From Nonomuraea candida (lineage in GTDB: Bacteria; Actinomycetota; Actinomycetes; Streptosporangiales; Streptosporangiaceae): a DNA stretch of 64,000 nucleotides. The notes below the pieces were generated by a model. The model was not told the DNA's origin. It was given only the letters and a program-made list of their open reading frames with translations, and made no database searches. The stretch is from positions 1-64,000 of the forward strand of contig NZ_JOAG01000015.1 in assembly GCF_000725485.1 (NCBI RefSeq), in the 5' to 3' direction. The position numbers and the translations under genes were made by a program. Below, in pieces: positions 40,815 through 49,694 of the stretch (the first letter of the stretch is position 1; every line of letters starts with the position of its first letter).

Positions 40815-41657
40815 TCAGCGCACGGGCTTCACGGCTTCGGCCAGCAGGTAGTAGCCCAGGTGGCTGAAGGGCGGCACGTCGCTGAGCGTCCTCTCCACGC
40901 GCTGGACCGTGTCGCGTACGTTCTTGTCACCGAGGATCGGATCGGCCAGCCAGGCCGACAACGGCGAGACGCCGCGCAGGTGCACGACGCTCATGCCCGC
41001 CCGGGCGGTGAGGTACGACAGCTCGTCCGGGCTGAAGCTGTGCCAGGGCGCGGTGAACTCCTGCCCGGCCTTCGTCCGGGTGAAGATGAGCTCCCCGGCG
41101 TCGACGTCGGTGACGTCCACCGTGGCGAACCGGTCGCCGCGGTACAACCGCTCGAACACCGCGTTCTTGACCTCCACGAGCAGGCGCCCGCCGGGCTTGA
41201 GCACCCTGGCCGCCTCGGCGAAGACCGCCTCGCGGTCCTCGCGCGGCAGGTGCATGAGGGCGAGCATGCTGGTGACCACGTCGAAGCTGCCGTCCTCGAA
41301 CGGCAACGCCGTCATGTCGCCCTGGCGCAGGTCCGCGCGCAGCCCGCGCTCGGCCAGTTTGCGCCCGTTCTGTTCAAGCATCTCGGGCGAGAGGTCCAGG
41401 CCCGTCACGGACGCGGCGCGGCCGGCCAGCGGGACCGTGAAACGGCCCGTGCCGCATCCCATGTCGAGGACGTGGTCGGAGGGCCTGATCCGGTCGAGCA
41501 GGAAGGTGAACTCGGCGTCGGTGAACAGCTCGTCGGCCGGGCCGTTGCCGGGGATCCTCTCGTCGTACTCGGCGGCGATCGCCCGGTAGACGGCGCGGAC
41601 CTGGTCGCGTGCGGTCTGGCCGTCGGGGGACGACGGGGCGTTCTGGAGCATGGTCAT
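40815..41657 (-). CDS. Class I SAM-dependent methyltransferase
   Basis: 280 residues. SAM site VLDMGCGTGRFTVPLAGRA, then TGLDLSPEMLEQ, GDMTALPFEDGSFDVVTS and the post-motif LKPGGRLLVEVKN, as in ubiquinone/menaquinone-type (Methyltransf_11) enzymes. ATG 41657 follows AAGGA; ATG 41651 is two codons on. It sits between panD-like 1 and the A-T-C NRPS in one transcript, so it probably methylates the peptide or a precursor; N, O or C cannot be decided. Confidence 0.82.
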   Translation of the reverse strand: MTMLQNAPSSPDGQTARDQVRAVYRAIAAEYDERIPGNGPADELFTDAEFTFLLDRIRPSDHVLDMGCGTGRFTVPLAGRAASVTGLDLSPEMLEQNGRKLAERGLRADLRQGDMTALPFEDGSFDVVTSMLALMHLPREDREAVFAEAARVLKPGGRLLVEVKNAVFERLYRGDRFATVDVTDVDAGELIFTRTKAGQEFTAPWHSFSPDELSYLTARAGMSVVHLRGVSPLSAWLADPILGDKNVRDTVQRVERTLSDVPPFSHLGYYLLAEAVKPVR

Positions 41658-41670
41658 GTGCGCATCCTTG

Positions 41671-42093
41671 TCATCTGATCGTCGGTGCTGTTTCGGGGAA
41701 GGAGGCCCGGTGCTCCGTCCGCGTTCCCGGCAGGCCGGTGAGCCGGCTCACGAGGGCGTTGGCCGCGTCCACGACGACGACCACGGGGCGCACGCCCCGC
41801 GCCTCCCGGTCGGGGTACTCCGCGAAGCCGGAGATGATGATCCGGTCTCCCGGGCTGATCAGCCGGGCCGCGGCGCCGTTGACGCCGATGACCCCGGAGT
41901 TGCGGGGCCCTTCGATGACGTACGTCGACAGGCGGTGGCCGTTGTCGATGTCGACCACGTCGACCTTCTCCCCCGGCAGGAGCCCGGCGGCTTCGATGAG
42001 ATCGCCGGAAACCGTGAGGGAGCCCACGTAATGGAGATCGGCTTGGGTGACGGTGGCCGGCTGGATGCTCGACCTCAGCATCGTGCGGCGCAT
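41671..42093 (-). CDS. Aspartate 1-decarboxylase-like protein (PanD paralogue 1, Lys9 lost)
   Basis: 140 residues aligning without gaps to PanD at the N-terminus. PanD is the pyruvoyl enzyme that makes beta-alanine from aspartate. The self-cleavage pair G24-S25 (LHYVGS), R54, T57, Y58 (NGHRLSTY) and N72 (VNGAAA) are kept. The conserved Lys9 is Ser (MLRSSIQ) and His11 is Gln. Chain processing should work; substrate binding or catalysis may be altered. Its start overlaps the end of the Rossmann-fold gene by 19 bp. Co-transcription with an A domain of beta-alanine type suggests a biosynthetic rather than a pantothenate role. Confidence 0.85.
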   Translation of the reverse strand: MRRTMLRSSIQPATVTQADLHYVGSLTVSGDLIEAAGLLPGEKVDVVDIDNGHRLSTYVIEGPRNSGVIGVNGAAARLISPGDRIIISGFAEYPDREARGVRPVVVVVDAANALVSRLTGLPGTRTEHRASFPETAPTIR

Positions 42094-43190
42094 GGTTTCG
42101 TCCTTTCCTCGGTGGTGGTCCTGAGCCGGCGCCGCAGGGCGAGCAGGTCGTCCGCGACGTCCGCGGCGTCGTCCGCGTCGAACCCGGCGGCCACGTGGGG
42201 CAGGTGCGGCCGCAGGGCCCGCGCGGTCGCGGGCGGGTGGACGACCCGGCCGTCCGGGCGGACGATCACGCCGTCCAGCGCCGCCATGCGCTGGTTCCAC
42301 TCGACCGCGCGGCTCCTGGTGAGGCCCGGCGGCAGGTCGAGCCGGAGCCTTCCGCCACCGACGGTGACGGGATATCCTCCGGGCAGCCCGAGCGGGCCGG
42401 GGCAGTTGGTCCGCAGCGGCTCGCCGTGCAGCAGGGCGCGGATCAGGCGCGCGGCGGCGTGGCCGGCGATGTCGTTGAGCTCGGCCCGGTCGATCGCCCG
42501 CAGGGGGCGCAGCAGCTCGCCGACGCCGGCCAGCCGGGTCTCGCCCAGCCAGGCCATCGCCTCGTCGCGCGGGGCGGCGGGGGCGTGCAGGTGCGCGTGG
42601 TGCGCCAGCATCCGCACGTGCGCCGCGCCCGCGCCCGGCTCCGCGCGGGTGACGGCCCGGGCGAGGCCCGCGGCCAGGGTGCTCACGTTGCCCAGGCCGG
42701 CGAGGACCTCGCTGCCCAGCAGGCTCAGGAGCGGGTTGACCGCGTCGGGATAGCAGGCGTTGAGCAGCACCCCGGAGCAGCCGGACGCCGCCAGCCGCGC
42801 GCTCACGCTCCGTACGAGACGCGCCTGGAGCGCCAGGGTGATGCCGAAACCGGCGCGCCCGCACAGCTCCGTCCACGCGGAGGGCGCCGTCGCCCGTTCC
42901 CACGGCGACTGCCACGAGGCGCACTGGACGACGATGCGCGGGCGGGCGGCGGCGACCTCGGCGGCGATGGCGTCGTCGGAGGTCAGGTCCTCCTCGTTGG
43001 CGGTGAACGTGACCGGGCTGCGGTCGATGGCCGCGCGCACGTTGCACACCTCGGCCAGCTGCGCGGCGCGGGCCGCGCGCCGGCCGACGACGCGCACGCG
43101 GGCGTGCTCCCCGGCAGGAGGGAGCAGGGACCGTGCGACGGAACGGGCGAACGAGCCGGTGCCGACGAGCACCAGGGTCGGGCTGGGCAA
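42075..43190 (-). CDS. Rossmann-fold NAD(P)-binding protein of unknown reaction
   Basis: 371 residues. The N-terminus has a clear dinucleotide-binding motif ([17 protein letters not shown]) and [14 protein letters not shown], like saccharopine-reductase or TrkA-type domains. The rest ([43 protein letters not shown]) is conserved in proteins I recall only as hypothetical in actinomycete clusters. No catalytic motif can be named. It lies between the PLP-fold-like gene and panD-like 1 and is probably a cluster dehydrogenase acting on the aspartate/beta-alanine branch or on a further building block. Confidence 0.6.
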   Translation of the reverse strand: MPSPTLVLVGTGSFARSVARSLLPPAGEHARVRVVGRRAARAAQLAEVCNVRAAIDRSPVTFTANEEDLTSDDAIAAEVAAARPRIVVQCASWQSPWERATAPSAWTELCGRAGFGITLALQARLVRSVSARLAASGCSGVLLNACYPDAVNPLLSLLGSEVLAGLGNVSTLAAGLARAVTRAEPGAGAAHVRMLAHHAHLHAPAAPRDEAMAWLGETRLAGVGELLRPLRAIDRAELNDIAGHAAARLIRALLHGEPLRTNCPGPLGLPGGYPVTVGGGRLRLDLPPGLTRSRAVEWNQRMAALDGVIVRPDGRVVHPPATARALRPHLPHVAAGFDADDAADVADDLLALRRRLRTTTEERTKPCAARC

Positions 43191-43214
43191 GGCGCTTCCT
43201 CCTCGGCCGTCGGT

Positions 43215-44597
43215 TCAGCTCGTCCGGGCCGCGAAGGACCTGTCGCCCGCGTACGTCACCGCGCCGAGCAGCACGCCGGCCAGGTCGTCGGCGGTGCTCA
43301 CCCGGGTGGTCCGGCCGGCCGGCAACGGGCGGTAGTCGCCGCCGGAATAGCTGCCGGAGCCGTGCACCAGCACCTCGGGCTCGCCGATGACGCCCCGGTC
43401 GATGCCGTTGAGCACGCCGGTCATCGCCATGGAGAGCGATCGCTCGCGCAGGTCGTCGAACCGGTGCGGGAACCGGACGCCGGCGCTCAGCAGGCGGTCG
43501 CGGATCTCGGCATGCCGCTGCGCGCATTCGTGCCCGGAGACCACGATGCCGCCGCCGCCCTGCCGCCTGATGAGCCCGTTCATCTCGGCGGAGGTGGCCG
43601 GGCGCCGCGTGTAGAAGGTGCTGTCGAGCCGCTCGTACGGGTCGGCGGTGACCAGCGGGAAGTGCTCGTTGTCCGCCTGCCGGAACAGCCCGGTGGCCGG
43701 ATCGCGCGCGTAACGCGGGCGGTCCTCGTCGCGCACGTCGCCGGTGTAGAGGCTCAGCACCATGTCGGGGGTGTTGAGGTGCTGGACCAGGAAGTAGCGG
43801 CTCGGCGGGGAGTCGGGGAGCGCCGCCAGCTCCCGGCCGTAGCTGTGCCCGAGGAGGCCGAACGCGCTGGACACGGCGTGCGCGTGGATCCGGGGGAGCG
43901 CCGGGTCCGGCGGGCTGAACTCGTTCTCGAAGAACGCGCGGGCCACGTCGCCGACCCGGTAGTTGTCCAGGGCCATCGTGTGCCAGACGCGCACGCCGGC
44001 CCGTTCGAGCTCGGGGGCCTCGGTCTCCATGTACCACCGGACGAGTTCCTTGACCCCGGACGGGTCGCGGCCGTGGTAGAGGGCGACAGGATTGCGCGCC
44101 GCCAGGTCCGGGTCCTCGTCCAGCCCGCCGGACCACAGCTTGGGCAGCGAGCCGGCCGGCGCGACGGTGACGATGCGCAGTTGCTCCGGCGTGACCAGGC
44201 CGCAGGTGATGGCCCTGAGCACGGCGTCGCGCAGCGCCGTCCCCTTGTTGGCGGACGTCGGCGTCAGGATGACGACGCTCTCCCCGGTGTCCTGGATGAA
44301 CCTGACGGCGCGGGCCACGATGACCAGCGAGGCGAACGTCTTGGTGGTGCGGGTGCGCGGGTTGCCCATCAGGTCGAGCAGCAGCAGCCGGCGGCCCCGG
44401 TAGGGCGCCAGCTCGACCAGGCGCATCCGGGACGGCGCCAGGAACTCGGCCATGCGCGCGTCCATGGCCGGCAGGGTGAATCCCGGGTTGAACTGTGCGG
44501 ACCCGTCCCGCGCGCCGACGAGCCGCAGGGCGCACTGGATGTCCTGGTAATAACGCGCCAAGGCGATTTCCGACGCGAGTTGAACGGCCTCGGGCAT
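43215..44597 (-). CDS. DUF6002-like protein, possibly fold-type II PLP related
   Basis: 460 residues from ATG 44597, which has GAGGGG upstream; a longer frame upstream overlaps panD-like 2 in another phase and is rejected. The segments [19 protein letters not shown] and [20 protein letters not shown] resemble, in order and spacing, the PLP-lysine and SGN(T)G phosphate-binding regions of threonine synthase-like enzymes. A Gly-rich [19 protein letters not shown] lies later. I recall the family only under the name DUF6002. If PLP-dependent, it may prepare an unusual amino acid for the NRPS. Confidence 0.5.
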   Translation of the reverse strand: MPEAVQLASEIALARYYQDIQCALRLVGARDGSAQFNPGFTLPAMDARMAEFLAPSRMRLVELAPYRGRRLLLLDLMGNPRTRTTKTFASLVIVARAVRFIQDTGESVVILTPTSANKGTALRDAVLRAITCGLVTPEQLRIVTVAPAGSLPKLWSGGLDEDPDLAARNPVALYHGRDPSGVKELVRWYMETEAPELERAGVRVWHTMALDNYRVGDVARAFFENEFSPPDPALPRIHAHAVSSAFGLLGHSYGRELAALPDSPPSRYFLVQHLNTPDMVLSLYTGDVRDEDRPRYARDPATGLFRQADNEHFPLVTADPYERLDSTFYTRRPATSAEMNGLIRRQGGGGIVVSGHECAQRHAEIRDRLLSAGVRFPHRFDDLRERSLSMAMTGVLNGIDRGVIGEPEVLVHGSGSYSGGDYRPLPAGRTTRVSTADDLAGVLLGAVTYAGDRSFAARTS

Positions 44598-44616
44598 CGT
44601 GTTTCCCCTCACGATT

Positions 44617-45033
44617 TCAGGTAATGAGCGCGTCGCCGCGCACGGTGTCGGTCCCCGGAATTTTCTCGGCCGCGTCGCCGCCGGTGCGGATGATGCGGTT
44701 CTGCCGGTCCACGAAGACGACCTTCGGTTCCGTCCGCGCGGTCTCCTGGGCGTCATAACTGCCGTAGCCGATGATGATGATGAGATCGCCGGACGCGACC
44801 AGGCGTATATTCGCGCCGCCGAGCAGGGCCGTCCCGGTCGCCGCCGGAATTTCTTCCACATGCGTGCTGAAACGACTGCCGTTGGTGATGTCGACGACGT
44901 CCACCCGTTCTCCGGGAATGAGGTCCGCGGCCGCCATTAATTCCGGGGACAGGGCCAGCGCGGTGGCGTCGCTCAACCGGCCCGCGGTCGCGGTCACGCG
45001 GTGCAGTTTCGATTTGAGCATCGTTCGGTCCAT
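44617..45033 (-). CDS. Degenerate aspartate 1-decarboxylase-like protein (PanD paralogue 2, no self-cleavage site)
   Basis: 138 residues, clearly PanD-like (RTMLKSKLHRV at the start, DLIPGERVDVVDITNGSRFST, SGDLIIIIGYG). K9, H11, R54 and T57 are kept. The cleavage pair G24-S25 is T24-A25, Y58 is His and N72 is Gly, so it should not form the pyruvoyl group. It is the exact complement of paralogue 1, which keeps the cleavage pair but lacks Lys9. The frame is intact and it is the first gene of the NRPS operon, so it is unlikely to be a dead gene. A role as partner subunit in a mixed oligomer is the leading idea. Confidence 0.8.
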   Translation of the reverse strand: MDRTMLKSKLHRVTATAGRLSDATALALSPELMAAADLIPGERVDVVDITNGSRFSTHVEEIPAATGTALLGGANIRLVASGDLIIIIGYGSYDAQETARTEPKVVFVDRQNRIIRTGGDAAEKIPGTDTVRGDALIT

Positions 45034-45287
45034 CTCGGCCTCCGGAAACAGCCGCCGGCGTCGGAAAGAACTGGGCGGGCAGCGCGATTTCGCTGCACAA
45101 TTTCAGGGTAAACAGCCGGTCCGGCGGAAACCATTAGACCTTCGGGCGAATTCACCGGTCCCAGCGACGGAGCCCGGACTAGACCCGGGTATGACAGCGG
45201 AATTTCATTCGCCGGATATTCGGGCAGGCCCGTGCGCCCGGGCGCCGCGGCGGCGGGCCGGGTCGGATCGGCGTCGGGGACGCCGGG
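45034..45287 (-). promoter_or_regulatory. Promoter region of the NRPS operon
   Basis: 254 bp without a gene, visibly lower in GC than its surroundings. It must carry the promoter of the long minus-strand operon starting at 45033. GGAGGCCGAG precedes the ATG. CCCGGACTAGACCCGGG (45169-45185) is an imperfect dyad that could bind the neighbouring LuxR-type regulator. I could not choose a single -35/-10 pair with confidence, and no Zur-like box as clear as those at 49641-49680 is present. Confidence 0.45.
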
Positions 45288-45998
45288 TCAGAGTGCCGAG
45301 GACGCCGGGGCGTGGCCGTTGCCGTGGGAGCCGCGGAGCGTGACGCCGGCCTCGTACCCCACCAGCGCGGCCTGCACCCGGTCGCGCAGCCGGAGCTTCG
45401 CGAGCACGCTGGAGACGTGGGACTTGACGGTCGCGGTCGTCAGCCCCATCTCCTTGGCGATCTCACGATTGGTCTTCCCGACCGAGATGTGCCGCAGCAC
45501 CTCGAATTCGCGGTCGCTCAGCGTGTCCAGCATCCGGTCCTCGACGGAGGATTCCAGCGGCGGCCGGCTGCGCATCCGGTGAATGAGGCGCTGCGTCATG
45601 CTGGGGCAGATCACCGCGCCTCCTTCCGCGACGGCGCGGATCGCGTGCAGCACCTCCTCCACTTTCGTGCTCTTCAGCAGATAGCCGCTGGCGCCCGCCT
45701 GGAGCGCGCCGACCAGATAGTCCTCGGAGTCGAAACTCGTGACGATGACGACTTTCGGGCGGGCCGGCCGGCTGAGCAGGTTCCGGGTCATCTCGATGCC
45801 GTCCTGGTCCGGCAGTCTCGCCTCGGTGAGGACGATTTCCGGGGCGAGCACGCCGGCCAGCGACATCGCCTCCGCGCCGTTTCCCGCCTCCCCGACCACC
45901 TCGATGTCCGGCTGATCTTCGAGAACGAGGCCAAGGCCCCGGCGAGCGAACTCCTGATCGTCCACGAGCATGATCCGAATCAGTTTCGTCTCGCTCAC
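45288..45998 (-). CDS. Orphan NarL-family response regulator with Glu at the phosphoacceptor position
   Basis: 236 residues. The receiver has the acidic pair D13/D14, T-S after beta-4 (IVTSFD) and Lys in LLKST. The site that is Asp in regulators 1 and 2 of this window (L-L-D-I / V-I-D-I) is Glu59 here (IVLTEARLPDQDG). The C-terminal LuxR helix-turn-helix is LSDREFEVLRHISVGKTNREIAKEMGLTTATVKSHVSSV. There is no kinase beside it. A Glu can mimic phosphorylated Asp, so it may be constitutively active or ligand-controlled, and it is the likely activator of the NRPS operon. GTG start at 45998. Confidence 0.85.
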   Translation of the reverse strand: MSETKLIRIMLVDDQEFARRGLGLVLEDQPDIEVVGEAGNGAEAMSLAGVLAPEIVLTEARLPDQDGIEMTRNLLSRPARPKVVIVTSFDSEDYLVGALQAGASGYLLKSTKVEEVLHAIRAVAEGGAVICPSMTQRLIHRMRSRPPLESSVEDRMLDTLSDREFEVLRHISVGKTNREIAKEMGLTTATVKSHVSSVLAKLRLRDRVQAALVGYEAGVTLRGSHGNGHAPASSAL

Positions 45999-46186
45999 GG
46001 TCGCCCCGCTCCCTTGGTACGGATTACCTCACCGGTCGCCGGCCGCCCGGGGCCGTGAATGACGTGAATCGGAGCCGTGTCGCGGCCCGGCGGCCTAGCG
46101 CCTCCTTTCCAGCCGTGGCGCGAACTAACCTCGCCTCGTCACAGCGCCCGCGTCCCGATAATGGCCAGGACATAACTGCCGTAACG

Positions 46187-47953
46187 TCACGTCTGCCCGT
46201 TCCCTGCCGCCTCCGCCCGCGCACCCGGCGGAGGCGCCGGCGGGGCAGACGGCGGGGCGTCCGGTGAGGCGCACGATGGCGCCGGGGTGGCCGGTGGGGT
46301 GAAGAGGGGGGACAGGCGGTCGGCGAGGTCGGCGTAGGTGCCCTCGGCGGCCACGCGCCCCTCCTCCAGCAGCACGATGTGGTCGGCCCGGCGGACGGTG
46401 GACAGGCGGTGCGCGATGACGAGCGTGGCGCGCCCGGCCGCGGCCTCCTCCAGCGCCTCGGTGAGGCGGGCCTCGTTGTCGGGGTCGAGGTTGGCCACCG
46501 CCTCGTCCAGCACCAGCACCGGCGCCCGGGTGGCCAGCGCGCGGGCGACGGCGGCGCGGGCGCGCTGGCCGCCGGAGAGCGTGACGCCCCGCTCGCCGAC
46601 GGGCAGCTCCGGGTCGAGGGTGAGCTGGGCGGTGCGCAGCGCGGCGGCCACGTCGGCGTCCGGGGCGCCGGGGGCGCCGAGCCGGACGTTCCCGGCGAGG
46701 GTGCCGGCGAACAGGTGCACGTCCTGCGGCACGACCGTGACGTGCCGGTGCGGGTCCGCGACGCGGGGCAGCGGCACGCCGCCCACCAAGATGCGGCCCC
46801 CGTCGGGGTCCCAGTGGCGCAGCAGCAGGGACACGCAGGTGGACTTGCCCGCGCCGGAGGCGCCGACCAGGGCGACGGTCCTGCCGTACGGGACGCGGAA
46901 GGACACGCCGCGCAGCACGTCGGGCCCGCCGGGCGTGTACCGGAAGCGCACGTCCTCGAAGACCACGTCCGGCCGGGCGGGCACCGGCAGCGGCTCGCGC
47001 GGCGGGGACACGTTGGCCGGCGCGGTGACCAGGGTGTGCACCCGGTCGGCCGCGGCGCGCAGCGTGCCGTACTCCTTGAGCAGCAGCGCGACCTGGGCGG
47101 CCGGGCCGAGCGAGCCGGCCGCCAGCACCATGGCCACGGGCGCGCCCGCCGGGTCGCGGATCACGGTGGCGATGAGCAGCAGCGTCCCGGCCGCCGCGAC
47201 GGCGAGCAGCAGGTCGGTGAGGGCCGCCTCGATCCCGCCGCGGGCGGCGTTGGCCGCCTGGGCGCGCGCCAGCCGGCGCGTCTTGCGGGCCAGCAGGTCC
47301 CTGCGGCGCTCCAGGGCGCGGAACGCGGTCAGCTCGCGCATGCCCTGCACGGTGTCCACCACGTCGGCGGTCAGCTCGGCGGTGGCGGCGCGCAGCTCGT
47401 CGCCGTGCCGGTGCGCGGCCTTGCGCAGCCACAGCGGCACCGCGAGCACGCACGCGGCCAGCGGCAGCGTGACGGCCGGCAGCAGGGGGTCGATCAGGGC
47501 GGCGCCCACGCTGCCGGCGACCAGCACGGTGCCGGCCGTGATGAGCTGGGCCAGGGTGTGCGCGAACAGCCACTCCAGGGTCTCGATGTCCGACAGCACG
47601 GCCGCCGACAGGTCGCCGCTGCGCCGCCCGAGCAGGCGGGCGGGGGCGATCCTGGCGACCGCGTCGTACACCTGGCCGCGCAGCCTGGCCAGCACCAGGT
47701 ACGCCAGGTCGTGCGCGACGTACGTCTCCCACCAGGCGGCCAGCGTGGCCACCACGACGAGCCCGCCCAGCACGGCCCCGGCCACGTCGAGCGGCGCGCT
47801 CCGGCCGGCGATCACCCGGCCGACCAGCCAGGCGGCGGTCACGGCCGCGCCGAGCACGGCCAGCTGCCCGGCGAGGTTGGCGGCCAGGGTGGACAGGAAG
47901 GCCCGGCGGTGCGCGCCGACGGCGCCCGCGAGCCAGCGGATGGACGGGTTCAT
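46187..47953 (-). CDS. ABC transporter half-size permease/ATPase (second of pair)
   Basis: 588 residues. Six-helix exporter-type membrane domain, then Walker A (VGASGAGKST), signature (TLSGGQRAR) and Walker B (VLVLDEAVANLD; the usual T after A is V). A Pro/Ala-rich tail follows. ATGA overlap (47950-47953) with its partner implies a heterodimer. Pairs of this type include IrtAB/YbtPQ (metallophore import), CydDC and drug exporters. The divergent metal-uptake genes and the Zur-like boxes favour metallophore or metal traffic. Confidence 0.82.
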   Translation of the reverse strand: MNPSIRWLAGAVGAHRRAFLSTLAANLAGQLAVLGAAVTAAWLVGRVIAGRSAPLDVAGAVLGGLVVVATLAAWWETYVAHDLAYLVLARLRGQVYDAVARIAPARLLGRRSGDLSAAVLSDIETLEWLFAHTLAQLITAGTVLVAGSVGAALIDPLLPAVTLPLAACVLAVPLWLRKAAHRHGDELRAATAELTADVVDTVQGMRELTAFRALERRRDLLARKTRRLARAQAANAARGGIEAALTDLLLAVAAAGTLLLIATVIRDPAGAPVAMVLAAGSLGPAAQVALLLKEYGTLRAAADRVHTLVTAPANVSPPREPLPVPARPDVVFEDVRFRYTPGGPDVLRGVSFRVPYGRTVALVGASGAGKSTCVSLLLRHWDPDGGRILVGGVPLPRVADPHRHVTVVPQDVHLFAGTLAGNVRLGAPGAPDADVAAALRTAQLTLDPELPVGERGVTLSGGQRARAAVARALATRAPVLVLDEAVANLDPDNEARLTEALEEAAAGRATLVIAHRLSTVRRADHIVLLEEGRVAAEGTYADLADRLSPLFTPPATPAPSCASPDAPPSAPPAPPPGARAEAAGNGQT

Positions 47954-49578
47954 GCCACGGTCTCCAGGACGGTTCCGTTCTCCAGGGTCACCACGTGGTC
48001 GGCCTGCCGGATGGTGTCGGGCCGGTGGGCGATCATCAGGCAGGTACGCCCCCGCCGCACCTCCGACAGGGCCTGCTCGGTCCGCGCGTCCACGTGCGAG
48101 GTGGCCTCGTCGAGCACGAGGACGGGGGCGTCGGCCAGCAGCGCCCGCGCGATCGCCAGGCGCTGCCGCTGCCCGCCCGAGAGCGTCGCCCCGCGCTCCC
48201 CCAGCCGCGTGCCGTAGCCGTCGGGCAGCTCGGCGATGAAGTCGTGGGCGGCGGCCAGCCGCGCGGCGGCGACCAGCTCCTCGTCGGTGGCCTCCGGCCG
48301 CGCCAGGCGCAGGTTCTCGGCCACGGTGCCGTGGAAGAGGTAGGTGTCCTGGGCGACGACCGCGACGCCGCCGCGCAGCGTGTCGAGGGTGAGGTCGCGC
48401 ACATCCGTACCGCCGATGGTGATCCTCCCCCGGTCGGGGTCGTGGTGGCGGTGCAGCAGCGCGGCCAGGGTGCTCTTGCCCGCGCCGGACGGGCCGACGA
48501 GGGCGACGGTGCGGCCGGCCGGGACGGTGAAGGCGACGTCGCGTACGGCGGGGCGCGGCGCGCCCGGGTAGGTGAAGGTGACCTGCTCGAACGCGATGGC
48601 GGGCGCCTCGGGGAAGTCGCGCCGCGTCCCCCGGTCCGCCACGGCCGGGGACGCGGCCAGCAGCTCCTCGATGCCATCGACCGCCGTTATGCCGAGATAT
48701 CCGGCATGCCAGGCGTCGGAGAGGCTCTTGACGGGCCGGAAGCACTCGGCCGCGGCCAGCAGGACCGCGAACACCGCCCACGCGCTGCCCGCGGTCGTCG
48801 CGGCGAGGACGGCCGCGGCCGTGCCCGCCTGCACGAAGAACGCGCTGATCCCGGTCTCCACCAGCGAGATCCTGAGCTGGCGCATGGTGGTGAGGTAGAG
48901 GTCGTGCGCCCGCCCGGCCAGCCGCCCGCCCAGCGTGCCGGCCGCCCCGAAGGCCCGCAGCGTCGCCATGCCCTGCATCGCCTCCAGATAGTCGGAGGCC
49001 AGCGCGGCGAACGCGGCCCAGCGCCCGCGCCCCCGCCTGAGCAGCGTCGCGTCCCAGAACCTGGGAATGGTCAGGACCCCCGCCACGGCGGCGGCCAGCA
49101 CCGTCGCGCCCGCCACGCTGACCGTGAACAGCCAGCCGACCAGCGCGATCGGCACGCAGAAGGTGACCACGACCTGGGGCAGGTAGCGGCTGAAGTAGGG
49201 GTCGAGCCCCTCCACGCCGTCCACCAGCGTGGTCTGCACGTGCCCGGTGCGCGTGCCGGTCAGGTGCGCGGGGCCCAGCCGGCCCAGGTGGACGATCAGC
49301 CGGTCGCGCAGCCTGGCCCTGACCAGCGCGCCGGCCCAGGCGGCCACCGCCTCCCTGGCCCACAGCAGCGCCGCCCGCACCACGATCACCGCCAGGGACC
49401 AGAGCAGCAGCCGCACGGCGGCCGGGACGTCCCCGGCGACCAGGGCGGCCAGGGCCGCGGCGAGCAGGACCGCCTGCGCGACGTACGCGGCGCTGACCGC
49501 CAGGCCGAGCCCCACGCACGCCGCGATCGGCCCCTTCACGGTGCCGGCCAGTTGCAGCAGCCGGCGATGAACGATCAC
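47950..49578 (-). CDS. ABC transporter half-size permease/ATPase (first of pair)
   Basis: 542 residues from GTG 49578, which has GGAAGGA upstream; a longer frame to 49656 runs into the regulatory boxes and is rejected. Exporter-fold membrane domain, Walker A ([10 protein letters not shown]), signature (TLSGGQRQR), Walker B ([12 protein letters not shown]) and switch His (IAHRPDT). Divergent from the binding-protein gene across 116 bp holding two Zur-like boxes, so both directions are probably controlled by metal. CydD-like in general architecture, but the neighbourhood suits a siderophore or zincophore transporter better. Confidence 0.82.
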   Translation of the reverse strand: MIVHRRLLQLAGTVKGPIAACVGLGLAVSAAYVAQAVLLAAALAALVAGDVPAAVRLLLWSLAVIVVRAALLWAREAVAAWAGALVRARLRDRLIVHLGRLGPAHLTGTRTGHVQTTLVDGVEGLDPYFSRYLPQVVVTFCVPIALVGWLFTVSVAGATVLAAAVAGVLTIPRFWDATLLRRGRGRWAAFAALASDYLEAMQGMATLRAFGAAGTLGGRLAGRAHDLYLTTMRQLRISLVETGISAFFVQAGTAAAVLAATTAGSAWAVFAVLLAAAECFRPVKSLSDAWHAGYLGITAVDGIEELLAASPAVADRGTRRDFPEAPAIAFEQVTFTYPGAPRPAVRDVAFTVPAGRTVALVGPSGAGKSTLAALLHRHHDPDRGRITIGGTDVRDLTLDTLRGGVAVVAQDTYLFHGTVAENLRLARPEATDEELVAAARLAAAHDFIAELPDGYGTRLGERGATLSGGQRQRLAIARALLADAPVLVLDEATSHVDARTEQALSEVRRGRTCLMIAHRPDTIRQADHVVTLENGTVLETVA

Positions 49579-49640
49579 TCGCTGTCCTTCCGAAAGACGC
49601 CAGAGGCGGGATTTGCCGCTTGATGAGAAGCGAGCGTAAA

Positions 49641-49655
49641 TGATAACTATTTTCA
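49641..49655. promoter_or_regulatory. Zur-like box 1
   Basis: TGATAACTATTTTCA follows the pattern TGAWAA-N3-TTWTCA, an inverted repeat like the actinobacterial Zur consensus TGAAAATGATTTTCA as I remember it. It lies between divergent transporter genes, 63 bp from the GTG at 49578. Confidence 0.55.
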
Positions 49656-49665
49656 CCGCTAGTGT

Positions 49666-49680
49666 TGATAATGGTTTTCA
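49666..49680. promoter_or_regulatory. Zur-like box 2
   Basis: TGATAATGGTTTTCA repeats the pattern of box 1 with centres 25 bp apart. It lies 15 bp before the ATG of the binding-protein gene, a position that would block its promoter or ribosome binding when zinc is plentiful. It does not match the IdeR/DmdR iron box (TTAGGTTAG...). Confidence 0.6.
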
Positions 49681-49694
49681 CAACTGGAGGTCCC

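Noticed and set aside
41671..44535. One 954-codon minus-strand frame spanning the panD-like 1, Rossmann and DUF6002 genes
   Set aside because: Only its last part (panD-like 1 from ATG 42093) is real. The upstream part is Arg/Pro-rich shadow of two genes in other phases, each with its own ribosome binding site.
44617..45033. panD-like 2 as a pseudogene
   Set aside because: It lacks the cleavage site, but the frame is intact, the length is normal, other PanD residues are kept and it opens a tightly packed operon.
49641..49680. IdeR/DmdR iron box
   Set aside because: The sites have TGATAA...TTTTCA symmetry and lack the TTAGGTTAG half-site, so a Zur-type assignment fits better.
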